Positions 15,337 to 22,096 of a stretch of 36,701 nucleotides of DNA are shown piece after piece (position 1 is the first letter of the stretch; each line of letters opens with the position of its first letter). Both the position numbers and the translations under genes were made by a program. Below the pieces are notes generated by a model. The model worked only from the letters and a program-made list of their open reading frames with translations. It made no database searches and was not told the origin of the DNA. Source of the DNA: Microcaldota archaeon (lineage in GTDB: Archaea > Micrarchaeota > Micrarchaeia > Micrarchaeales > Micrarchaeaceae); NCBI GenBank assembly GCA_021807115.1, contig JAKAPJ010000013.1:1-36701 (forward strand), in the 5' to 3' direction.

Positions 15337-15909
15337 ATGTCAACAAGATACGCTGCCGCATCCGTGTTACTGGTTTCGCTCGTGCTCCTTGCCCAGTGCG
15401 CAAGCCTGTCTGCTGCTGCGTCCCTGCAATGGACGCTCAAGGGTACCGTTACCGACGGCACAACATGCCAGGGCCTGCCCGGCGCGCTCATAAGGACCAT
15501 ATCAAACGGTAACTTCTCCAACATCACCAACTCCACCGGCGGCTACCTGCTCAGGTTGCCCATAGGCAACTGGACGCTCAATGCGTCAAAGACGGGCTAT
15601 GCGCCCAAGACATTCCACACCATATATCAGTCCAGCGGCGCGCTGGTTTACAACTTCTCCATGCTGCCGCCCGGGGCGACTGCCGCAAACTGCAATGGGA
15701 CGAAGGTGCAGAACGCCACCGTGCTGACTACAGTGGCTACAACTGCGCCAACAACCATACTAACCACCGTGGTGCAGCAGCAGGGACAGTCATCCGGAAG
15801 CGGACTGCTGCCGATTGTTGCGGTAGTGATAGTAATAGTCATAATAGCTGCGGTGGCTTACTTTATGTTCATGAAGAAGGGCGTGCCGAAGAAGAAAGAG
15901 GGCAAGTAA
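15337..15909 (+). CDS. Small surface protein with carboxypeptidase-regulatory-like domain
   Basis: 190 residues. A signal peptide (1-27) is followed by a beta-sandwich of the carboxypeptidase regulatory type (LKGTVTDGTTCQGLPGALIRTI ... STGGYLLRLPIGNWTLNASKTGYAPKTFHTIY). A Thr-rich stalk, one C-terminal membrane helix (about 157-180) and a short Lys-rich cytoplasmic tail (MKKGVPKKKEGK) complete it. Several N-x-S/T sites suggest glycosylation. Such domains usually serve in adhesion or stabilise extracellular proteins. It is transcribed divergently from the glycosidase, so it may act with it at the envelope. Confidence 0.8.
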   Translation: MSTRYAAASVLLVSLVLLAQCASLSAAASLQWTLKGTVTDGTTCQGLPGALIRTISNGNFSNITNSTGGYLLRLPIGNWTLNASKTGYAPKTFHTIYQSSGALVYNFSMLPPGATAANCNGTKVQNATVLTTVATTAPTTILTTVVQQQGQSSGSGLLPIVAVVIVIVIIAAVAYFMFMKKGVPKKKEGK

Positions 15910-15926
15910 GCCTTAAGTTTTGGGCC

Positions 15927-15946
15927 TGGGTTCGGTACCGAACCCA
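15927..15946. repeat. Perfect 20-bp palindrome
   Basis: TGGGTTCGGTACCGAACCCA is identical to its reverse complement. It lies 17 bp after the stop of the preceding gene. No T-run follows, so it is not a typical terminator. It may be an operator for the LUD gene downstream or an RNA hairpin. Otherwise the 15910-16088 gap contains only a GCC-TTC-GGC mini-hairpin and a weak TTTAGG element. Confidence 0.75.
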
Positions 15947-16088
15947 CCCTGCCTTCGGCATTTAGGCGCCTTTAACACTGCGGCAAGAAGGTCGCCGCCT
16001 GCCCATGCTGCGCCAGGTCACAAGAAAACTGGCCCAACCCCCGCCGCCGCGGCCCTGGTGGCCGCCGAGATAACAGAATGGTGTATGG

Positions 16089-16706
16089 ATGGAACAGGAT
16101 TGGGATCGGCCTGCGGACCCTGAGACAGTTGCTGAGGCCAAGCGGAGCATGGAGTCAAAAGGGTTCGATGTGGTCATTGCATCCGGCAACAGCGATGCGC
16201 TGGCAAAGGTGTCGGGCATGCTGCCTTACGGTTCAGAGGTGATGCACGGCCATTCAACCACGCTAGAGGAGATAGGTTTCATAGCGGAGCTGGAGTCTAA
16301 GCAGTCCAGATGGGTAGACGTACGCGGCAGGCTCGCGCAGGAGGCCGACCCGGAAAGGCGGGCCGACATGCGCCGCCGCGCGCTGGCCTGCGAGTACTTC
16401 CTGTGCGGTGTTAACGCCATATCCCGCACCGGCGAGCTGGTGTTCTGCGATGCGTCGGGCAGCCGGCTAGGCGCGCTGTCCTACTCAGCCAAGACTGTCA
16501 TAATAGTAGCCGGCACAAACAAGATAGCCGGCGACCTGGACGCCGCCCTGCGTCGCGTTAGGGAGCATGCGTTCCCGCTTGAGGATCGCCGTGTCTTCTC
16601 GGCCAACGGCACCCACTCCACCATGTCGAAGTGGCTGGTCATAGAAAATGAGAGAATCCCCCACCGCATAACCGTGGTGCTGGTTGACGGCAAACTCGGT
16701 TACTGA
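16089..16706 (+). CDS. LUD-domain protein (LutC/DUF162-like)
   Basis: 205 residues. The part from about residue 110 (GVNAISRTGELVFCDASGSRLGALSYSAKTVIIVAGTNKIAGDLDAALRRVREHAFPLEDRR) is the signature half of the LUD family, related to LutB/LutC of lactate utilisation. The N-terminal half (SEVMHGHSTTLEEIGF) fits the family's substrate-binding region. Stand-alone LUD proteins are common, but their reaction is not established. No iron-sulfur or lactate genes are adjacent. It converges with the phosphatase gene with a 7-bp overlap of the ends. No clear promoter or Shine-Dalgarno motif precedes it. Confidence 0.85.
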   Translation: MEQDWDRPADPETVAEAKRSMESKGFDVVIASGNSDALAKVSGMLPYGSEVMHGHSTTLEEIGFIAELESKQSRWVDVRGRLAQEADPERRADMRRRALACEYFLCGVNAISRTGELVFCDASGSRLGALSYSAKTVIIVAGTNKIAGDLDAALRRVREHAFPLEDRRVFSANGTHSTMSKWLVIENERIPHRITVVLVDGKLGY

Positions 16707-17314
16707 TACCTCCTCATGCGCACTGCCAGGTCAGGTCTGACATACGGCACATCAGTGCCCAGCACCTCGTAGCCGCCGTCGAACCCTATTATCGACAGCC
16801 TGCAGTGCCCCACCCTCACACCGAACCCGGCCATCTCGTCCAGCCCCAGCACCTCGCAGATCGCCGCGGCTATGGGATCCCCGTGGCTAACCGCAACCGT
16901 GGTGCCGCCCAGGGACGCGGCATTGTCCATGAACGAGCGCATACGCGCCCTCACGGATTCCCACCCCTCAACGCTCCCGAACTCCGGCTTGCTGTAGCTT
17001 TCGAAGCGCCACATCCCCCTGTCGCCGCGCCTGCCGTTCATGGCGCCCATCCTCCTCTCCCACAGGCGATCGTCCAGCGACAGCCCAAGGCCGAGACCCT
17101 CGTTTATTATGGCGGCAGTGTCCTTGGCGCGCAGTACGGGGCTGGACACTATCCTGCTGGGCGCCAGCTTCCGCACCTCCTCCATAGCCCCCCTCGCCAT
17201 ACCCCTCCCCCTTTCGGTCAGCGGGAATCCGTCCAGCGCGTCGGTGAGCACATTTTCGGTGTTCGTGGTAGACTCCCCGTGCCTGATAAATACTATGAGC
17301 GGCATTGCATCCAT
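16700..17314 (-). CDS. Histidine phosphatase (phosphoglycerate mutase-like)
   Basis: 204 residues from the ATG at 17314 (17305 also possible). IVFIRHGEST at residues 7-16 is the RHG motif whose His becomes phosphorylated. TERGRGMARGA, SPVLRAKDTA and, near the C terminus, VAVSHGDP provide the other phosphate-pocket residues. The family includes mutases and phosphatases acting on sugar phosphates, nucleotides or proteins. The insert length does not look like a full cofactor-dependent phosphoglycerate mutase, so a phosphatase is more likely. It is divergent from the HIT gene, with a 49-bp gap. Confidence 0.87.
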   Translation of the reverse strand: MDAMPLIVFIRHGESTTNTENVLTDALDGFPLTERGRGMARGAMEEVRKLAPSRIVSSPVLRAKDTAAIINEGLGLGLSLDDRLWERRMGAMNGRRGDRGMWRFESYSKPEFGSVEGWESVRARMRSFMDNAASLGGTTVAVSHGDPIAAAICEVLGLDEMAGFGVRVGHCRLSIIGFDGGYEVLGTDVPYVRPDLAVRMRRYQ

Positions 17315-17363
17315 AATACTAAACCACGGAAAGGTATTTCTTAATTCTCCAAGAAAGGTTACC

Positions 17364-17792
17364 ATGGCGGCGAGGGCGCGCGCGCAATGCGTGTTCTGCG
17401 ACTTGGACACTATGCGCAAGCACGGCATATTCTACGAGGACGAGCACTGCATCGCAATACTCGACAAATTCCCCATATCCAGGGGGCATTCCCTTGTCAT
17501 ACCCAAAGGACACTTCGAGAACATGCTCGAGGCCCCGGACGAGGTGGTGAAGTCAGTCTACACCGCAGCCAACAAGGTGGCAAAGAAGATAATGGGCGAG
17601 CTGCATCCGGGCGGGATGAACGTGACAACTAACATAGGCAGCCTTGGAGGCCAGTACATAATGCACTTCCATGTCCATGTCATACCGCGCTACGAGTACG
17701 CGCACAGGAGCGACGGCACGTTCGAGTTCAACCACCACAACCAGATACCCGCCGCCATGCGGGCGGAGCTGCTGCGCATCCTCAAGTTGTGA
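17364..17792 (+). CDS. HIT-family nucleotide hydrolase/transferase
   Basis: 142 residues from the ATG at 17364, chosen because the N-terminal CVFCDL (residues 9-14) fits the family and an AAAGG sequence precedes it; the frame is open far upstream against the phosphatase gene. HFHVHVIPR at 101-109 is the histidine triad, with the central histidine as nucleophile. RGHSLVIPKGHFENMLE is the usual first half. Family members hydrolyse AMP-lysine/AMP-NH2 or diadenosine polyphosphates; the substrate here is unknown. Confidence 0.93.
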   Translation: MAARARAQCVFCDLDTMRKHGIFYEDEHCIAILDKFPISRGHSLVIPKGHFENMLEAPDEVVKSVYTAANKVAKKIMGELHPGGMNVTTNIGSLGGQYIMHFHVHVIPRYEYAHRSDGTFEFNHHNQIPAAMRAELLRILKL

Positions 17793-17824
17793 CCTGCCCG
17801 GAGCCGGTCAGCGGCGGGGCAACA

Positions 17825-17834
17825 GCTTTAAATG
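17825..17834 (+). promoter_or_regulatory. TATA box of taw1
   Basis: GCTTTAAATG lies about 50 bp before the ATG at 17878, with initiation expected near 17857 and a short leader. Confidence 0.5.
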
Positions 17835-17877
17835 GTGAAGCTCTAATCATAACTTGACTTCCACAACAGGTGCTCGA

Positions 17878-18885
17878 ATGCCCAATATGCCTGCCGACCT
17901 CCAGCGGAAGATGGCGAAGCAGGGCTACCATTTCGTGGGCGAGCATTCTGCGGTTAAGGTGTGCGAGTACACCGCGAACGGCCTGAAGGGCGGCACGCTG
18001 TGCTACAAATACACATTCTATGGCATAAGGAGCTGGAGGTGCGTGCAGGGCACCACCGCCATAGGCTGCGACCTGGGCTGCGCCTTCTGCTGGCGCCTCA
18101 TCCCCGAGGAGCACGGCTTCAAGTGGAACGAGCTCAATGCGGTGCAGGCGTGGGACGATCCAGAGGCGATAATAGCCGGCATGGTAAGGGAGCAGAGGCG
18201 CATAGTAAGCGGCCACAAGGCGTCTGCCGACACCGACCTGAAGATGAGGAGGTGGAAGGAGGCCAACGAGCCCATGCACGTGGCGCTGAGCTTGACAGGC
18301 GAGCCGATGTTCTACCCAAAGATGGGGGAGCTGCTCAACGCATTTCACAAGAGGGGCATCAGCACGTTCCTTGTGCACAACGGCACCCTGCCTGACGCAA
18401 TCGAGAAGCTCCGGCCGCTGCCAACGCAGCTCTACATCTCGCTGCAGGCTCCCGACGAGGAGACGTACGAAAGGACCGTCCGGTCAAAGATACCCGGGGC
18501 ATGGCAGAGGTTCATGCGGTGCATGGACGTGCTGCGCGCGGCGAAGACCCGCACGGTCCTGCGCATGACTCTTGTCAAGACGCTGAACATGCACAATCCC
18601 GAGGGATACGCGTCCATAATACGGCGCGCATCACCCAACTACGTCGAGGTAAAGGGTTTCTCGTTCGTGGGCGGCGCAAGGGACGCCGCAAGGGGCCTGT
18701 CGCTTTCAACAATGCCGAACCACGAGGAGGTGAGGGAGTTCGCGGGCACCCTTGCGCAACTGACTGGGTACACGGTGACCGCCGAGCACAAGCCCAGCAG
18801 GGTAATACTGCTGTCCCGCGACGAGGAATCCGCCAGGGAGAGGATAATAGACTTCAGCACGATACGGGCACAGGCGATTCAGTAG
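17878..18885 (+). CDS. taw1: 4-demethylwyosine synthase (TYW1/Taw1), radical SAM
   Basis: 335 residues from the ATG at 17878 (an upstream TTG at 17854 is unlikely because it lies at the predicted transcription start). The enzyme condenses pyruvate carbons with N1-methylguanosine at position 37 of tRNA-Phe to make the tricyclic wyosine core. Radical SAM cysteines are C64, C68 and C71 (CDLGCAFC). The second cluster uses C29, C42 and C55, at the 13-residue spacing seen in methanogen Taw1. LSLTGEPMFYP and VEVKGFSFVG are conserved family segments. Like other archaeal forms it lacks the flavodoxin domain of eukaryotic TYW1. Its end overlaps the end of rnp4 by 7 bp. Confidence 0.96.
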   Translation: MPNMPADLQRKMAKQGYHFVGEHSAVKVCEYTANGLKGGTLCYKYTFYGIRSWRCVQGTTAIGCDLGCAFCWRLIPEEHGFKWNELNAVQAWDDPEAIIAGMVREQRRIVSGHKASADTDLKMRRWKEANEPMHVALSLTGEPMFYPKMGELLNAFHKRGISTFLVHNGTLPDAIEKLRPLPTQLYISLQAPDEETYERTVRSKIPGAWQRFMRCMDVLRAAKTRTVLRMTLVKTLNMHNPEGYASIIRRASPNYVEVKGFSFVGGARDAARGLSLSTMPNHEEVREFAGTLAQLTGYTVTAEHKPSRVILLSRDEESARERIIDFSTIRAQAIQ

Positions 18886-19184
18886 CGGACATGCCTCTGC
18901 CTTCCGCACCCCTTGCAGACATATGCCACGTACCTGCCCGAGCTGACAACCCGAACGGTGGCGTTCAGGCCAGGCACCATCAGCGTGCCGCAGCTGCCGC
19001 ATATGGAATTGCGCATGGCCCGCGGCATGCTCACCTTGTAGTGCGCCGACAGTTCCCTTATCTCAGCAACATACCTGCGCGCGAGGCCCGGCCTGGAGCC
19101 TATCTCGTTTCCAGCCAGCCCGAACAGGATCTGCATGCGCTCAAGCGCTATCTTCCTTACGAGCTCCTTCTTGCCTTCCACCAT
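18879..19184 (-). CDS. rnp4: RNase P protein component 4 (Rpp21)
   Basis: 101 residues. ALERMQILFGLAGNEIGSRPGLARRYVAEIRELSAHYKVSMPRAMRNSICGSCGTLMVPG and VAYVCKGCGRQRHVRY match archaeal RNP4. The two CxxC pairs (CGSC, CKGC) bind zinc. With RNP1 it supports the specificity domain of RNase P RNA during tRNA 5' maturation. It is the last gene of the reverse operon pcn - DJ-1-like - rnp4, with a 10-bp gap to the gene before it. Confidence 0.93.
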   Translation of the reverse strand: MVEGKKELVRKIALERMQILFGLAGNEIGSRPGLARRYVAEIRELSAHYKVSMPRAMRNSICGSCGTLMVPGLNATVRVVSSGRYVAYVCKGCGRQRHVRY

Positions 19185-19194
19185 CGGGGACTAC

Positions 19195-19716
19195 CTACAT
19201 GACGCCCAGGCCGCCCAGCACCTCCTGCATCGCGCGCTCCAGGTTAGCAGAATCGCCAATGGTCACTATATTCCCAGAAATCTCCGCTGCGTTCTGGGAT
19301 GCGACGCCATGGAAGAGCAGTACCATCCTCCTTGCCTCCTCGTCACGCGGCATGGATATCTTCTTGTCCTTGATTATGTTGGCCCTAGCCAGCGCCTTTA
19401 TCGCGTTGCCTATGCCCGCCACCTTCTTGTTCTTTATGCTGAACTGCAGCAGGATGTCGAGCAGCGGGCGGTATTCGTACAGTCGGTATTCGTCCACACC
19501 CTTGCCGTCAACCAGCACTATCCCGTCAAAGTCAGCTGCCGAGGCCTTGCCTGTGTGGAGCGTCGGGGTGTAGACTGCCCCGTGCGATCCCATGCACTCC
19601 TTGGTCGTGAAGCTGGTTATCTGGTAGCCCACGTCCCACTTGTCGAAAAACAGCTTGAGCATCGAAACCGTCTCGTCCCTGAAATCCTTCTGGGGTATGA
19701 ATATCAGGAACTTCAT
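19195..19716 (-). CDS. DJ-1/PfpI-like protein lacking the nucleophilic cysteine
   Basis: 173 residues. The N terminus KFLIFIPQKDFRDETV with E15, the middle DFDGIVLVDGKGVDEYR and the elbow region NKKVAGIGNAIKALARANII follow the DJ-1/PfpI fold (usual elbow: AICHAP). The elbow Cys-His is replaced by Gly103-Asn104, so protease, chaperone or glyoxalase chemistry through that Cys is not expected. It may be a binding or regulatory protein. It sits between pcn and rnp4, 20 and 10 bp away, so is probably cotranscribed with a replication clamp and an RNA-processing subunit. Confidence 0.75.
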   Translation of the reverse strand: MKFLIFIPQKDFRDETVSMLKLFFDKWDVGYQITSFTTKECMGSHGAVYTPTLHTGKASAADFDGIVLVDGKGVDEYRLYEYRPLLDILLQFSIKNKKVAGIGNAIKALARANIIKDKKISMPRDEEARRMVLLFHGVASQNAAEISGNIVTIGDSANLERAMQEVLGGLGVM

Positions 19717-19736
19717 CTCCGCATCCCCTTGCCAAA

Positions 19737-20483
19737 TCAGCTCTCCATGTACGGCGCGAGGTAGTACGCCAGCTCCGCGTCGCCGATCTTGTAGTTTATC
19801 TTTATCGGTTCCTCAGTCTTGAGCGACAGCGACACCGCGGACTCCGACGGGCACGCGTCTATTATCCGCTGCAGGTATTCGAGGTTGAACGTAGCAGAGG
19901 AGGCCTTTGTTATGTCCAGCTTCTTTATCGCCTCAGTGTTGTTGAGGTGCTCCTCCTCAAGCTCCCCTCCCTCCCCCTTCGCAAGCACCATGAACGCGTC
20001 CTTATCGGTCTTGAAGCCTATGTAGGTGGACAGCGAGTTCGCGTCCTTGAGGATCTCCTTGAGCGAGTCGCTCCTGAGCTCCACATGCGACTCGAACGCA
20101 ATCTTGGGCTCCTTGTCAGCAGTCTCCTTCTTCAGGTCCAGCACCGGCAGCTTGTACCTCCTCTTGCTGTGCGGCCCTATGAACTCTATGGCGAGCTTGT
20201 TCCCGCCGTCCTTCATCAGCAGGTGCTCGTCGTTCCTTGAGCTTGAAAGTATCTTCTTGAGGTTCTCCAGGTTCAGCCCCACCGCCGTCGCCTTGTCCAC
20301 CTCATACTTGGAGAATGCCTTGTTTGGTATGAAGAAGGACACCATACTTATCCCCGACGGGTCCATGGCGCGAAGTGACACGCCTTCCTTAGCGATGTTG
20401 AATGTCCCCTCGTCAACGAGGCTCACTATGGAGTCCACGCAGCTCTTCCAGTATCTAGCATCATCAATCTTGAGCTCGAACAT
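19737..20483 (-). CDS. pcn: DNA polymerase sliding clamp (PCNA)
   Basis: 248 residues, the usual size for archaeal PCNA. GTFNIAKEGVSLRAMDPSGISMVSFFIPNKAFSKYEVDKATAVGLNLENLKKIL is the first repeat, and the C-terminal EPIKINYKIGDAELAYYLAPYMES carries the (A/L)(Y/F)YLAP(Y/R) signature. It forms a ring on DNA and tethers polymerase, ligase and FEN1. A good Shine-Dalgarno (GGGGGAT) precedes the ATG by 4 nt. It leads the reverse operon with the DJ-1-like and rnp4 genes. Confidence 0.97.
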   Translation of the reverse strand: MFELKIDDARYWKSCVDSIVSLVDEGTFNIAKEGVSLRAMDPSGISMVSFFIPNKAFSKYEVDKATAVGLNLENLKKILSSSRNDEHLLMKDGGNKLAIEFIGPHSKRRYKLPVLDLKKETADKEPKIAFESHVELRSDSLKEILKDANSLSTYIGFKTDKDAFMVLAKGEGGELEEEHLNNTEAIKKLDITKASSATFNLEYLQRIIDACPSESAVSLSLKTEEPIKINYKIGDAELAYYLAPYMES

Positions 20484-20621
20484 TTTATCCCCCAGAATAT
20501 GTGATTAGTTATATTTGTAAAGAAATTTAAACATATGTGCGTCGCATGTTACTGCAAATCTCCCTCGTAAAAAGCCGTTTCCAGTAACATATTAATACCT
20601 TTTCGCACCCAATAGATTGGT
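20484..20621. promoter_or_regulatory. Divergent promoter region of pcn and the membrane protein
   Basis: On the minus strand TTTAAATT (about 20524-20531) is the likely pcn TATA box, giving a leader of about 17 nt that includes the GGGGGAT motif; AAATATAA (about 20506-20513) is an alternative. On the plus strand ATATTAATACC (about 20588-20598) sits about 29 bp before the ATG at 20622, so that transcript is probably leaderless. Confidence 0.55.
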
Positions 20622-21512
20622 ATGTTCGAAAGCTTGAGCGCAGGCTGGAAGGTCGCCAGCGCGACGCGGAGGGTAGTGTTTCAGGACAAGCAGTTGCTGC
20701 TCTATCCGGTGGTGAGCGGCATAGCCGGCGCGGTGGAGTTCGCCGCGCTGATCGCCATACTGGTTTTCGGGTCTCTGCTTGTCCCGGCAGGCATGACCCA
20801 GTCCGCCACGTCGCAGGGGACGTCCAGCGCGCTGCTTTATGCGGTTATTTTCATCTTCTACGTGGTAATCGGCTTCACGAGCACATATGTGATAATGGCC
20901 ATGCTCATAGCGTTCAAGAGCTACATGAATGGCAAGAAGATAAGCATGCTGGACGCCTTGGGGCAGACGAGCCCGTACGCCGTGCTCATACTCGAATGGA
21001 GCGTGTTCTCCACCACCATTGTGTTCATTGTGCGCGCAATCGAGAACCGTCTCGGTCCACTCGGCCAGATCATCTTCGGCACAGTGGCCGCAATAGCGAT
21101 ATCTGCCGGCACAGTCTTCGTGGTCCCAATAATACTAGAGGAAAAGGTGGGCCCGATAGACGCCATCAGGTCCAGCGTAAACACGCTCACAAAGGCGTTC
21201 GGCCAGTCATTCGCCGGGATACTCTACACCGATCTTTACGGCATGGGCATAACAATCATCGGCATAATCCTAATAGTCGGAGGCGTATTCATGGCAGCCT
21301 CGAGTGCTACGGTCAGCCTGCTTGCTATGGGCGCGGGCGGGATAATGTTGGTGTTCGGGGTACTGGTCACCAGCGTCCTGGGCAACACGTTCAAGCTCAT
21401 CCTATACGAGTACACCAAGACCGGCAGCCTGCCCGACGGGTTCACCAAGGAGATGATGGAGTCGGCGGTGAGGTACCGTGGCGGATCTAACAGGCCGCGC
21501 CAGGTAGCGTAG
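20622..21512 (+). CDS. Polytopic membrane protein (DUF6159-like)
   Basis: 296 residues, start fixed by the TATA box 29 bp upstream. The N terminus MFESLSAGWKVASATRRVVFQDKQLLLYPVVSGI and the motif FVVPIILEEKVGPIDAIRSSVNTLTKAFGQSFAG are typical of a family of archaeal/bacterial membrane proteins related to the glycerophosphodiesterase membrane domain. About six hydrophobic helices are visible. The role of the family is not known. It is divergent from pcn. Confidence 0.75.
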   Translation: MFESLSAGWKVASATRRVVFQDKQLLLYPVVSGIAGAVEFAALIAILVFGSLLVPAGMTQSATSQGTSSALLYAVIFIFYVVIGFTSTYVIMAMLIAFKSYMNGKKISMLDALGQTSPYAVLILEWSVFSTTIVFIVRAIENRLGPLGQIIFGTVAAIAISAGTVFVVPIILEEKVGPIDAIRSSVNTLTKAFGQSFAGILYTDLYGMGITIIGIILIVGGVFMAASSATVSLLAMGAGGIMLVFGVLVTSVLGNTFKLILYEYTKTGSLPDGFTKEMMESAVRYRGGSNRPRQVA

Positions 21513-21592
21513 CCGCGCCGAGGCACACCGTGCCGTGCATCTGCACGAAATGCCTAAATATTACCATGGCCGCAATAACACTCACCGGTAAC

Positions 21593-21913
21593 ATGGACGT
21601 TAAGAGTGGCGTATCGGTTAGGGGCATGCTGCGTTCAGGCGGAGCCGAAGGCACAGCCGGCCGCACCGTGGCAGCAGCTGCCGCGCTCCTAAGGCCCGAT
21701 TCGCGTGCCGCGTCCGTAGCCGTGGGCATTGTTGCATCGGTTTCCGCAGTATCACAGGCCGCCGCCGGGCTGGATCGCGTGGAGGCGGAGGAGAGGGACA
21801 CCGAGCCAGCACCTAGCGCCGGTTTTGCGGCGGTCCTCCCCGCAGTCTCTCCGGATGACATGCTCATATTCAGCATACGCAAGGCAAGGAAGGGAGTGCT
21901 CGCGCAGAAGTAG
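21593..21913 (+). CDS. Hypothetical small Ala-rich protein
   Basis: 106 residues from the ATG at 21593; a TAAATATTA box at 21554-21562 places initiation just ahead of it, which argues against the longer frame starting at 21530. The sequence is Ala/Val/Arg-rich, with a possible helix RAASVAVGIVASVSAVSQAAAGL. I recognise no family. An opposing frame of similar length exists, so coding is uncertain; the promoter-like element and the lack of another gene in this gap are the main support. Confidence 0.4.
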   Translation: MDVKSGVSVRGMLRSGGAEGTAGRTVAAAAALLRPDSRAASVAVGIVASVSAVSQAAAGLDRVEAEERDTEPAPSAGFAAVLPAVSPDDMLIFSIRKARKGVLAQK

Positions 21914-21934
21914 GTGCGGCGCCCAACGCATTGG

Positions 21935-21944
21935 AATTTAAAGC
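21935..21944 (+). promoter_or_regulatory. TATA box of tRNA-Pro
   Basis: AATTTAAAGC lies about 33 bp ahead of the mature tRNA 5' end, so initiation is expected a few bases before it. Confidence 0.6.
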
Positions 21945-21973
21945 CTTTTTACCAATCTAGTCTTGCTTTCGGT

Positions 21974-22046
21974 GGGGCTGTACGCTAACCTGGTAGACTT
22001 CCAGCTTCGGGAGTTGGATACCCGAGTTCAAATCTCGGCAGCCCCA
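21974..22046 (+). tRNA. tRNA-Pro (CGG anticodon) with weak D stem
   Basis: The acceptor stem GGGGCTG/CAGCCCC is perfect. The anticodon stem CCAGC/GTTGG (one G-U) has loop TTCGGGA, anticodon CGG at 22008-22010. The T stem CCGAG/CTCGG has loop TTCAAAT, and the discriminator is A. The D arm has the GG pair (21992-21993), but its stem positions (21983-21986 against 21996-21999) allow only one Watson-Crick and one G-U pair. No intron or encoded CCA is seen. No T-run follows the gene. Confidence 0.85.
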
Positions 22047-22096
22047 TTCGCGTTCGCTTGCACTACATGTGCATGAACCAGCCACTACGTGTGCCC

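Noticed and set aside
17040-17363. Long N-terminal extension of the HIT protein frame
   Set aside because: It overlaps the phosphatase gene on the opposite strand and is not part of the HIT fold.
18501-19202. A 233-residue plus-strand frame over the end of taw1 and rnp4
   Set aside because: Overlaps two well-identified genes in other frames and has the composition of a shadow frame.
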